From Chitinophagaceae bacterium (GTDB lineage: Bacteria > Bacteroidota > Bacteroidia > Chitinophagales > Chitinophagaceae), in the NCBI GenBank assembly GCA_020854215.1, contig JADZFY010000204.1, forward strand, positions 1-40,315: a stretch of DNA of 40,315 nucleotides. The letters are read 5' to 3'. The notes beneath the pieces were generated by a model that saw nothing but the letters and a program-made list of their open reading frames with translations, did not search any database and was not told the origin of the DNA. The stretch's first letter is position 1; each line of letters starts with the position of its first letter. Of this stretch, positions 8,150-15,922 are shown piece by piece. The position numbers and the translations under genes are program-made.

Positions 8150-9865
8150 TTACCGCATTTCGGTATGCACAAAGTCCATTAATTCTTTTATATAGGCCGG
8201 TGAAAAGTCAAATGGTAAACCTGCAGACGCGTATAAAGCGGGCAAGGGTTTAATGCTTCCCAAACTTAATGCTTTCATATAATTATCCAAAGCTTTTTCC
8301 TTGTTTTCTTTGAATTGCTTCCACATACCAATAGCACCTAATTGGGCAATACCATATTCAATATAATAAAGCGGAACTTCGAAAAGATGCAACTGGCGCT
8401 GCCATGCATTTTCGCGGAAAGCGTCCAGTCCGCTGTTGTCTATTTCCTCAGAAGAAAACTCCTGTAATATCTCCATCCATCGTTTCGTTCTTTCTTCGAT
8501 GCTGTGGTGGGGGTTTTCATAAACCCAATGCTGAAACTTATCTATAGTGGCAATCCAGGGCATAATGGTAATCACTCGTTCCAACTGATGCGCTTTAGCT
8601 CTTTTCAAATCCTCCGGATCAGAGAAATAGCTGTCCCAATAATCCATGCTGAACAGTTCCATGCTCATGCTGGCCACCTCGGCCATTTCGGTAGGGTATT
8701 CTTTAAAGGCGGTAAGTTCCAACGGATGGGCCAGGAAGGAATGTACGGCATGCCCTCCTTCGTGTACCATGGTGGTTACATCGTGCATTTGTCCTGCAGC
8801 ATTCATGAAAATAAACGGTGCCCCGCTTTCGGCAAGGGGCATATTGTATCCACCCGGGGCTTTGCCTTTACGGCTGTCGAGGTCAAAGTGTCTGAGTTCA
8901 TCCATCTTTCGCAAACAGTCTGCAAAAAAAGGCCGTAGCCTGCTGAAACAGGCAATTGTTTTTTCCAGCAGTTCCTTTCCGTCGTCAAAAGGCCGCAAGG
9001 GCAATACTCCATCCGGTTCCGCTTCGGTATCCCACGGTTTCAGTACGTCAACCGCCAGTGCTTCTTTTTTCTTTTTGTTGATGATATTTAATAAGGGTAA
9101 AACAGCTTGCTTTACCCCCTCATGAAAATTAAAACAGTCTTCTTTGTTATAGTCGAACCGGCCTTTTTCTACAAATACATAATCCCGGTAATTGGCAAAA
9201 CCCGCGTTTAATGCCACCTGGTGGCGTTTCTGAACAAGTTGGGTAAACAAATCATTGAGCGCATCCCTGTCCTGGAGTCGCCGCCCATTTATTTTTCGGT
9301 AAACCGATTCCCGCAGGGTCCGGTCGTGGCTTTCCAAAAACCGCGTAGCCTGCTGCAGGGTGAATTCCTTTCCTTCTACTTCAATCGTCATCTTGGCCGA
9401 AATGGCCCCGTATTGCTGTTGCAACACGCTGAGTTCCGCAAACAGCGGAATGTTTTCTTCCCGAAACAGGTCAATGCTCTTCTTTACCGAACGCAGGTAG
9501 GTAAAGTATTTCTCCTGATCGAGTTCCTTCGTATACGGGCAATTAATCAACTTCCTGTTCAACTTATCGGCATAAGGCTGAATATGGGGCTGAATGGCGG
9601 TATAGAAAAAGGTAAACGCCTCGGTAAGTGCTTTGTCCTCTGTATCTCTTGTCATTCGTACCTGGCGCCAGCAGGCATCTTCCGAAATCACAGCCTCCAG
9701 TTCGCTGCAATCCTGCAACCATTGCTCTAACTCCGTTTTAGAATGGATCGGTTTTCGTTCTAATGCCTGAAAATAGGGTTCGAGCGCTTCCCAGGTAGTA
9801 AGTTCAAAATTTACCGGCAGAAACTTCCTTGCCGGCTTTTTTATATCGGCGCTGGCCTGAATCAT
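8150..9865 (-). CDS. pepF: M3-family oligoendopeptidase F
   Basis: Zinc metallopeptidase that cuts short peptides in the cytoplasm. The zinc motif HEXXH is HEGGH at 368-372, with the third ligand expected in the PTEMAEVAS stretch at 391-399, about the normal spacing. There is no signal peptide, and the mostly helical 571-residue chain has the usual length for PepF-like members. The segment GGYNMPLAESGAPFIFMN at 338-355 is the conserved M3 region ahead of the zinc site. The start ATG at 9865 is the first in frame. The gene stands 85 nt downstream of the DUF5606 gene and ends in a clear terminator. Function in peptide recycling is family knowledge; a specific substrate is not evident. Confidence 0.93.
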   Translation of the reverse strand: MIQASADIKKPARKFLPVNFELTTWEALEPYFQALERKPIHSKTELEQWLQDCSELEAVISEDACWRQVRMTRDTEDKALTEAFTFFYTAIQPHIQPYADKLNRKLINCPYTKELDQEKYFTYLRSVKKSIDLFREENIPLFAELSVLQQQYGAISAKMTIEVEGKEFTLQQATRFLESHDRTLRESVYRKINGRRLQDRDALNDLFTQLVQKRHQVALNAGFANYRDYVFVEKGRFDYNKEDCFNFHEGVKQAVLPLLNIINKKKKEALAVDVLKPWDTEAEPDGVLPLRPFDDGKELLEKTIACFSRLRPFFADCLRKMDELRHFDLDSRKGKAPGGYNMPLAESGAPFIFMNAAGQMHDVTTMVHEGGHAVHSFLAHPLELTAFKEYPTEMAEVASMSMELFSMDYWDSYFSDPEDLKRAKAHQLERVITIMPWIATIDKFQHWVYENPHHSIEERTKRWMEILQEFSSEEIDNSGLDAFRENAWQRQLHLFEVPLYYIEYGIAQLGAIGMWKQFKENKEKALDNYMKALSLGSIKPLPALYASAGLPFDFSPAYIKELMDFVHTEMR

Positions 9866-9950
9866 AATCTACAAAAAGATAAAAACGTGAAATATAAATA
9901 CCGGACGATTAAGATGGTGGCATTGTTCACACCCATCCCATGTTTACCTA

Positions 9951-10535
9951 TTATTCTTTTGCTTTTTTCTTAGGTGCAGCTTTCTTTTTAGGCGCTTCGT
10001 CGGCGGGGGTCGTTTCTGTTTTTTTTGCTGCTGTTTTCTTTTTTGCCACAGGTTTTTCTTCTTCTGCTACGGCTGCTTCCGGGGCTGGTGCTGCCTTAGT
10101 TTCTGCTGTTTCCGGTGCTGTGGAATTTTCTTCCGTTACCTCCTCTTCTATGGTGGGGGCTTTAATTTCGATTTGATTTGCGGTTAAGATCCCCAGCCAT
10201 TTTACTATCTTTTTCATGTCGCTGGTGTAAACCCGTTCAAAATCCATATCGGGATATACCGTCTCAAAGTATTTTTTTACGGCGGCATTGTCTTTTTCGC
10301 CGGGAAGCGGAGTGCTATCCTTTTGCATTGCCAGCAACACATCTGCTAAATTTACATTATCACGAACCGTGTATATTTCGATACTCTCCAAATGTGAAAA
10401 GTTGTGAACGCGGGACGAAACAAAACGGGTGCTCTTATCTTCTAAAGAACGCACAATAGCTCCATCGCTCTTAGAGCTTAACAATTCAAATAAACCAGGT
10501 AAGCCTGTTACGGAAATGATTTTGTTGTATTCCAT
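9951..10535 (-). CDS. DUF5606-type protein with a charged, lysine/alanine-rich tail
   Basis: Residues 1-130 match the DUF5606 family of Bacteroidota as I remember it: MEYNKIISVTGLPGLFELLS, then SLEDKSTRF, a SIEIYTVRDNVNLADVL stretch and MKKIVKWLGIL. The family has no established function. From about residue 130 the chain becomes low complexity: first acidic and proline/alanine-rich (EEEVTEENSTAPETAE), then strongly basic with repeated KKK and AAKK units up to the stop. This resembles histone-H1-like tails and suggests contact with nucleic acid or ribosomes, which is inference. There is no signal peptide. It follows the amidohydrolase gene by 52 nt on the same strand and precedes pepF. Confidence 0.8.
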   Translation of the reverse strand: MEYNKIISVTGLPGLFELLSSKSDGAIVRSLEDKSTRFVSSRVHNFSHLESIEIYTVRDNVNLADVLLAMQKDSTPLPGEKDNAAVKKYFETVYPDMDFERVYTSDMKKIVKWLGILTANQIEIKAPTIEEEVTEENSTAPETAETKAAPAPEAAVAEEEKPVAKKKTAAKKTETTPADEAPKKKAAPKKKAKE

Positions 10536-10587
10536 AATATTCCATTACATTTTAAGGAGCTGCAAGATAAACGGAAATTTGGAATTG

Positions 10588-11676
10588 TTAGTCGGGGAAA
10601 AGGGTTTTGTCAATATGGGGAATAACCCTTAAGGCATTTTTGAAGTATATTTTTTTGAGAATACCATCGGGTAGCCCCATTCCATACATCCGCCAAAAGG
10701 CGTGGTATTTTTTGTGATAGGGGAAATATTCGTCGTCTGTTTCCAACACCCTGAAATAGGTGGCATACTCAGCGGGTACCCAACTATCCTTTCCAAACAT
10801 GATTCTGTCCTGATATTTTTCGAAGAACTGCCTGGCTGCCCTGGGTTGTCGGCCCAGTTCGGCGATAACGGCGCCAAACTCAATCATCATATTCGGCAAT
10901 TCATCTAATAATCTGCCTAAATGACCAAGATCGTTAGGGTACCACCCAAAATGAGCAGCAATAAAGATGGTGGAAGGATGCTGCTTAAACATCCGATGCT
11001 GTTCTTCGATGAGCTGCTCCCAGGGTTCGGGGTCGTCGGCCGCTCTTTTCCTGCGAGGATGGGTAACCAGTTCTAACCAGCGTTCGTTATGTTCATCCAC
11101 CGGATCCCAGAACGGCTTTGGGTCGGCAGTATGAATGAGAACCGGAATTTTCAGTTCTCCGCATTTCTCCCATATCGGGCCCAAACGCGGATCATCAATA
11201 GCCACCCGTTTGCCTGCTTTGTCTTTCACCGAGAAGCCCAGGTTTTTAAAAATTTTCAACCCGTTTGCTCCATTTTTCACATCCGTCTCCAGTTGTTGTA
11301 CCGCTTTGGATGTCCACCCGTCTTCCCCTACGCCATTGAAGTCAATATTAGCAAATACAATAAAACGCCTCGGAGCTTTGGCGGAAACATTTTGCGTCAT
11401 CTCCTTTAATTTTTGTCCGTTTCCGCCACTCAGGTTTACCATCACTGCCATATTCAGCTTGTCCATCTCCTGGAGCAGTTGGGGTATAGATTGTTCGGAG
11501 AGATTCCATTGGTGATTGTGTACATCAATAAAAGGAAACTTCGCGTGGGTAACGATATTTTCCGGAACCTTTAGGGTGGAAACCGGATCGTATTTTTCAA
11601 AGTCCATTGTTTTTTCCTGCGCAATGGAAATGCTGGTGTAACCACCAAGCAACAGAATAAGGAAAAGATTTTTCAT
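10588..11676 (-). CDS. Exported amidohydrolase (Amidohydro_2, TIM barrel)
   Basis: Predicted metal-dependent hydrolase or decarboxylase of the Amidohydro_2 group. I choose the ATG at 11676 because it starts a proper signal peptide (MKNLFLILLLGG to SIAQ at 20). The longer frame reaching 11943 would overlap the upstream hydrolase gene and has no protein character in its first 89 codons. Metal and active-site segments are visible: H53 and H55 in DVHNH, then LIHTADPKPFWD, IAAHFGWYPND and FGKDSWV with the final Asp. The product is 362 residues. The gene starts 19 nt after the stop of the serine hydrolase gene, so they are very likely co-transcribed and may act on the same exported substrate. That substrate is not evident. 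Confidence 0.86.
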   Translation of the reverse strand: MKNLFLILLLGGYTSISIAQEKTMDFEKYDPVSTLKVPENIVTHAKFPFIDVHNHQWNLSEQSIPQLLQEMDKLNMAVMVNLSGGNGQKLKEMTQNVSAKAPRRFIVFANIDFNGVGEDGWTSKAVQQLETDVKNGANGLKIFKNLGFSVKDKAGKRVAIDDPRLGPIWEKCGELKIPVLIHTADPKPFWDPVDEHNERWLELVTHPRRKRAADDPEPWEQLIEEQHRMFKQHPSTIFIAAHFGWYPNDLGHLGRLLDELPNMMIEFGAVIAELGRQPRAARQFFEKYQDRIMFGKDSWVPAEYATYFRVLETDDEYFPYHKKYHAFWRMYGMGLPDGILKKIYFKNALRVIPHIDKTLFPD

Positions 11677-11695
11677 CCGGTTCAGTTTTGTTAGA

Positions 11696-12985
11696 TTAAT
11701 TGGAGAGTGCCTGGTAGGTGAGTACTTTAAACTTTTCGTGAATTTCACCATGCTTGTTAGGAAACACCTGCAAAAATAATTGTCCAATAATTTTTTCTTT
11801 TGGATCAATCCAGTAGGAAGAGCTGAACATCCCACCCCAGCTATAGGATCCTTCGGGGCGGGGCGAATATGCACTGCCTTTTTCGGTAACCAGTTCAAAG
11901 CCCAGCCCGAATGTATTGCCGCGACCCAACCGCAGATCGCCAATTTGATTAGTAGTCATCATGCGTATGCTGTTGCGGGAAAGGATACGGGTACCATTGT
12001 ACACCCCGTTATTGAGAAGCATTTGCATAAAGACAGAAAAATCATATGCCGTTGAAGCCAGTCCCCCGCCTCCCGAATAATAAGTGCCGTTGATGTTGGG
12101 ATAATCAGTAAGGATGTTGCCGTTGATATCCATCGTTGCCCCAGCCTTTTGGATACGCTGTTGATCATCGGTTGTATAAAGCGTAGCGAGGCGATGACGC
12201 TTTTCTTCCGGAAGATAGAAATAGGTGTCCTTCATGCCAAGCGGATCAAATATCCGTTTTTTCAGGAATACATTAAATGGCATACCCGATACCACTTCCA
12301 CCAGGTATCCCAATACATCGGTATTCAAACCATAAGTAAATTTTTCCCCGGGCTGGTGCTCCAGCGGCAGGGGTCCAAGTTTTTTAATAATATCGGCGAG
12401 TTTTATTTTATCTACCCCAATACCGGCCACTATGCCCGATTTTGCATAAATGGCTTTGAAGACTTTACTCCCAATCTGGGCGTATTGAATGCCAGAAGTG
12501 TGGGTGAGTAAATGGCGAATCGTTACTTCCGATTTGGCAGGAACGGTGGTATATGTAGTATCCGATTCATTAAACTGGTCTAATACTACCGGATTTTTGA
12601 ACTCAGGAATATATTTACTGATGGGATCGTCCAGAAGAAATTTGCCTTCTTCGTACAGCATCATCACGGCCACACTCGTAATGGCTTTGGTTTGCGAGGC
12701 AATACGCATGATGGCATCTTTGTGCAACGGCTTTTTTGTGCTGATATCATCATATCCTGTTCCCTTGTAGTACACAATCTTGCCATTGCGGGCGATAAGG
12801 GCTGTAGCACCATTGATCCAGCCGCTGTCAATGTACTGCTGAAACAACTGGTCAAGGCGTGCCAGTCTCTCAGGGGAAAAATCTGCAGACCGGGGTTCGG
12901 CATTTTGCAACGTTTGGGAGAAGGAATGGGTGAAGCCAATGATCAGTAACAGCACCAGGAACATTAACGAACGTAAGCGATTCAT
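11696..12985 (-). CDS. Exported serine hydrolase, beta-lactamase class C/DD-peptidase fold
   Basis: Start set at ATG 12985, giving MNRLRSLMFLVLLLIIGFTHSFSQ, a clean signal peptide; an ATG three codons earlier is equally possible. The frame extends to 13162, but those extra codons read like non-coding DNA. Motif 1 S-x-x-K is SQTK at 97-100. The Tyr motif region is FTYGLNTDVLGYLVE around Y218. The HTSG segment at 162-165 and the C-terminal SWGGMFSSSYWIDPKE, which supplies the third active-site element, are typical of the family. The product is 429 residues. These enzymes hydrolyse esters, amides or D-amino-acid peptides and are not necessarily beta-lactamases. Paired with the downstream amidohydrolase. 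Confidence 0.88.
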   Translation of the reverse strand: MNRLRSLMFLVLLLIIGFTHSFSQTLQNAEPRSADFSPERLARLDQLFQQYIDSGWINGATALIARNGKIVYYKGTGYDDISTKKPLHKDAIMRIASQTKAITSVAVMMLYEEGKFLLDDPISKYIPEFKNPVVLDQFNESDTTYTTVPAKSEVTIRHLLTHTSGIQYAQIGSKVFKAIYAKSGIVAGIGVDKIKLADIIKKLGPLPLEHQPGEKFTYGLNTDVLGYLVEVVSGMPFNVFLKKRIFDPLGMKDTYFYLPEEKRHRLATLYTTDDQQRIQKAGATMDINGNILTDYPNINGTYYSGGGGLASTAYDFSVFMQMLLNNGVYNGTRILSRNSIRMMTTNQIGDLRLGRGNTFGLGFELVTEKGSAYSPRPEGSYSWGGMFSSSYWIDPKEKIIGQLFLQVFPNKHGEIHEKFKVLTYQALSN

Positions 12986-13265
12986 AACAAGCATTAAAGA
13001 TTTTTGGGTAAGGAAAGATATGATTTTATGAAATGTGCGTCCGGTTTCAATCGTATTTGTTTGACAAACGACAGCGGGTTGGATAGGCAACCCCTCCATT
13101 AAAGACAGAAGAACGGGTAACAAACACGAATAATGAAACACTGAAATAAAACAGAAACACATCCGTAATGGTAATCAGATTTCAATAGGGTACTCCGGAC
13201 TCGCCGCCTTTTCGCACCGGCACAAATATCCGGCCGGAAGCTTCATCCTTCAACATACCCTGTCT

Positions 13266-14990
13266 CTACCTGGTAAAGCTATATTCCTGTGTTTCAACAT
13301 TGCCGGCTTCGTCTTCTGCGGTTATCTTTAGCCGGTGTTGTCCCGGAGGACATTTTTCGTCAAACCGGTAAATGAAGTTTCTGCCTTTGTCGTTGGTGAA
13401 GCACAGCCACTTGCCGTCTAATTCTGCCCTTACCATTTTGATGCTTTCCATATTATCTTTAACCGTAAACATCAACCTCGTGGCCTTGCGCATATCCTGT
13501 CCATTTTTGAAGCCAATAAGAACAATTTCTGGTGCAGTTTCGTCCAATACCAATTGATAGCTGCCAAAGCTGTTGAATTTAGCCACTGCCCATCCGTTTT
13601 GCCATTCTGCCCGCTTCACTTCTTTTTTTGTCCCTGCAAAACGCTGTATGAGCACGTTTTTCATTTTCTCCGGAGTGAGTACCCGGTTGGGTTTGATACG
13701 CACCACCATCCCTTCCTGCAGAGGAATATAAGGCTCACCGATAGTATGCACAGCCGACACTACATTGGGGAGGGAGGACGCTGTTTTTCGATATACAATC
13801 CTAACAGAGTCATATAGTCCCTTTTCACCAATAAAAAATTCACAGTCTTCGCTTCCTTCTCCAATATTTATCATAAAGGGGTAATACATTTTGCCGGACG
13901 CAGGACGCTGTTTGATCGGGGAAGGCTTATATTGAACTTTAAAATTCAATTGCGCGGTATTACCGGCAGCATCTTTTGTTTCAATGCGGATAGGTTGCGC
14001 CTTGTCTTCAGAAAGCGTAATGACGCCATTCCCCTGTCTTCGATGATAAATGCTGTTTACGTATCCCGGAAGTTCGGAAAGGTGTTGCAGGTACGGACCT
14101 CCATTGACTTTCGTCTTATAGTCTATATGTGCATTCAGGTAACGGGTAGCGTCATAACTGATGGTATCCATCGTAAAACGGATGACTTCCGAACCGTTAT
14201 CGTACAAAATACCCTGAAAAATACCGTTATGATTTGGAGATGCTGACTGGGAATCGTAGCTGCCCACAGCAAAGCTTACTTTATCAGACGATACAGTGAT
14301 TACCGTTGGCTCGGACACATAACCGTTAGCCGTTTTTTTAACCGCAACCATTCGGGGAGTTTGTTCATACGTACTTTTGTTGCGGTCATAAACAGCCAGT
14401 CTTTGAATAACCGGCGGTACGTTGTCTTTTATGGGAAATCCAAATAGCATGGGGTTAAGGTTGGTATCGGTGGAGGTATTACGAATTTCAAAATGCAGAT
14501 GTGGTCCCTGCGAACCGCCGGTATTGCCGCTATGGGCGATGATTTCTCCCTGTTTCACCGGAAATAAATCACGGGGTACATCTAAGTAAACACTCCAGGA
14601 TTGTTGTTGGTACTGCTGCTCCTTTACATAGGCTTCTAACTTTGGAAAAAACGCATTGAGGTGTGCATATACCGTGGTTAATCCATTGGGATGATTTATA
14701 TAAATGGCTCTCCCAAAACCAAAGGGTTCAATCTTTATCCTTGCAACATATCCTCCGGCGGCAGCCCGCACCGGCAGATTCTCCACACGATTGGTTTTGA
14801 AATCAAGCCCCATGTGATAATGATTGGGGCGAAGTTCTCCGAAATTCCCCGCGAGACTGGCCGGAATAGCTAATGGATTGATAAAATATCCGTGGGGATA
14901 GCGCTGCTGTGAATGGTTTTGTGCAATGGAAACGGAAACCTTCAAAAAAACGAATAGAAAAAAAACTCTCATCAATAAAAAAATTCGCAT
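13266..14990 (-). CDS. Exported M23 (LytM-type) peptidase with long C-terminal beta-rich region
   Basis: Zinc endopeptidase of the peptidoglycan-cutting LytM group. Residues 1-24 are a signal peptide. Zinc ligands H59 and D63 (HYHMGLD), H110 (YAHL) and the HLHFE motif with H164 and H166 are all present, so the enzyme should be active. Unusually the catalytic domain lies at the N-terminal end (about 40-185). The remaining roughly 390 residues look like Ig-like beta-sandwich modules, for example DAAGNTAQLNFKVQY near 340 and a final TAEDEAGNVETQEYSF, which resembles fibronectin/cadherin-like strands. This layout is common in Bacteroidota M23 proteins. A second Met at residue 7 is an alternative start, but the promoter box at 15001-15008 favours the first. 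Confidence 0.9.
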   Translation of the reverse strand: MRIFLLMRVFFLFVFLKVSVSIAQNHSQQRYPHGYFINPLAIPASLAGNFGELRPNHYHMGLDFKTNRVENLPVRAAAGGYVARIKIEPFGFGRAIYINHPNGLTTVYAHLNAFFPKLEAYVKEQQYQQQSWSVYLDVPRDLFPVKQGEIIAHSGNTGGSQGPHLHFEIRNTSTDTNLNPMLFGFPIKDNVPPVIQRLAVYDRNKSTYEQTPRMVAVKKTANGYVSEPTVITVSSDKVSFAVGSYDSQSASPNHNGIFQGILYDNGSEVIRFTMDTISYDATRYLNAHIDYKTKVNGGPYLQHLSELPGYVNSIYHRRQGNGVITLSEDKAQPIRIETKDAAGNTAQLNFKVQYKPSPIKQRPASGKMYYPFMINIGEGSEDCEFFIGEKGLYDSVRIVYRKTASSLPNVVSAVHTIGEPYIPLQEGMVVRIKPNRVLTPEKMKNVLIQRFAGTKKEVKRAEWQNGWAVAKFNSFGSYQLVLDETAPEIVLIGFKNGQDMRKATRLMFTVKDNMESIKMVRAELDGKWLCFTNDKGRNFIYRFDEKCPPGQHRLKITAEDEAGNVETQEYSFTR

Positions 14991-15468
14991 TGGATAGTAA
15001 CAAATCTAACCATGAAAGATTTAATCATAAAATCATTTTCCAAATGGCAGAAGAAGTATGCTTTTCATTATATCATGTTGCTGCAAAGAACCATTAGAAT
15101 TTAATTAACTTTTTCGCGTTGGTTTATGCAAAAAAAATCTAAGTCTGGCACTCTCTTTGAGAAATAAAATATGTCCGCCCGATGAAAGAGTTGATTGCTG
15201 TTTTACCCGCCTGTAAAGATTAATGCGATAATAGTTTTCAAATTTCTTTTGAGGTTTCTTCCAATAGCTTTGAAAACCCCATTTACAGGGATAAAGTGAC
15301 GTGGTGATATACCCTAAACCGGGTATGAAAGGGTTGACGTTTGATAATAATCTTTGAAAGGCTGATATTAACGTGTAAAGAATATACTTTTTTGAAACTA
15401 TTATACAGCTTTTTTCGTCTATATATTGTCTACTAACTTGTATTGTTGAATTTATTAAAACGAATGTT
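14991..15468. other. 478-nt gap between divergent genes
   Basis: Holds the promoter of the M23 gene at its left end and presumably that of the 64-residue peptide gene at its right end. A short hairpin ATACCC/GGGTAT occurs at 15309-15326 without a T-tract. A minus-strand frame (15105-15584) crosses the region but reads like antisense of the small gene. No RNA gene or riboswitch was recognised. Confidence 0.5.
15001..15031 (-). promoter_or_regulatory. Bacteroidota-type promoter of the M23 peptidase gene
   Basis: On the minus strand TTTA (15031-15028), a 19-nt spacer and TAGATTTG (15008-15001) match the Bacteroidota -33/-7 consensus TTTG-N19-TAnnTTTG with one mismatch. Only 10 nt separate the -7 box from the ATG at 14990, so the leader would be about five nucleotides or less. 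Confidence 0.5.
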
Positions 15469-15663
15469 ATGAAAGGGATGAAAAGAAAAATTATACTGGC
15501 ATTGGCCATCATGACAGGAACGGTAATTGGTGCTTTTCGTGGTGAGACTGCGAAGCAACGTTTTATTGAACGTATGAAGAGCAAGTATGAAGATCATAAC
15601 AAGGTTCAGCAACACGAAATATTGCTCGACGAGTTTGAATTGTCTGCATTTCATACCAGCTAA
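15469..15663 (+). CDS. Small predicted membrane or exported peptide, 64 residues, unknown
   Basis: Reads MKGMKRKIILALAIMTGTVI followed by GAFRGETAKQRFIERMKSKY and an acidic C-terminal part ending ELSAFHTS. The first 24 residues form a positively charged start plus a hydrophobic segment, so it is either a signal peptide or a single membrane anchor. What supports it as real is position: a strong intrinsic terminator begins 27 nt after the stop codon, and no other gene could use that terminator on this strand. The next gene, carB, has its own promoter. A start at the fourth codon (second ATG) is also possible. I recognise no family and assign no function. Confidence 0.5.
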   Translation: MKGMKRKIILALAIMTGTVIGAFRGETAKQRFIERMKSKYEDHNKVQQHEILLDEFELSAFHTS

Positions 15664-15689
15664 GGCTGTTCTGATATTAATTTAAATGA

Positions 15690-15717
15690 GGGTGCGGAAT
15701 TTTCCGTGCCCTTTTTT
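15690..15717 (+). terminator. Strong intrinsic terminator after the 64-residue gene
   Basis: A 10-bp stem between GGGTGCGGAA (15690-15699) and TTCCGTGCCC (15702-15711), with two G-T pairs, is followed directly by six T residues (15712-15717). It ends the small-gene transcript and insulates carB. Confidence 0.8.
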
Positions 15718-15812
15718 GTGCCCATTCCCTACCTTTCTTAAGAAACATCTGCTGGGCTTTCAACAATATCTTCCTTCAAAAATCGCCTCCTCATTAAATA
15801 TTCAGCCGATGG

Positions 15813-15845
15813 TTTTCGCATTTAACGCCGCAAGCCGTACCTTTG
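15813..15845 (+). promoter_or_regulatory. Probable Bacteroidota-type promoter of carB
   Basis: TACCTTTG at 15838-15845 fits the -7 consensus TAnnTTTG exactly. At the right distance upstream lies TTTTCG (15813-15818), a weak -33 match. The predicted transcript start is about 70 nt before the carB ATG. Confidence 0.45.
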
Positions 15846-15846
15846 C

Positions 15847-15885
15847 CCGGTTTTTTCAGTGCCAAACCTGTAGGTTTTTTACCGG
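15847..15885 (+). promoter_or_regulatory. Possible structured leader (attenuator-like) of carB
   Basis: Arms CCGGT (15847-15851) and ACCGG (15881-15885) enclose a second hairpin AAACC-TGTA-GGTTT (15864-15877) that runs into six T residues (15875-15880). The inner hairpin plus T-run resembles a weak terminator in front of the gene. Its stem is only five base pairs, and the outer arm may overlap the transcription start, so regulation is speculative. Confidence 0.25.
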
Positions 15886-15922
15886 AAATACCCACCAGAC
15901 GCTTTCAAATCTTAATTAAGCA

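Noticed and set aside
10588..11943. Longer version of the amidohydrolase frame starting at 11943
   Set aside because: The first 89 codons overlap the serine hydrolase gene in another frame and lack protein character; the ATG at 11676 gives a clear signal peptide.
12986..13162. Upstream extension of the serine hydrolase frame
   Set aside because: It adds 59 codons without a signal or domain before a clean signal peptide starting at 12985.
15309..15326. ATACCC/GGGTAT hairpin as a terminator
   Set aside because: No T-tract on either strand and no gene ending nearby.
15105..15584. 159-codon minus-strand frame
   Set aside because: It runs antisense through the 64-residue gene, has no recognisable motif, and the terminator supports the plus strand.
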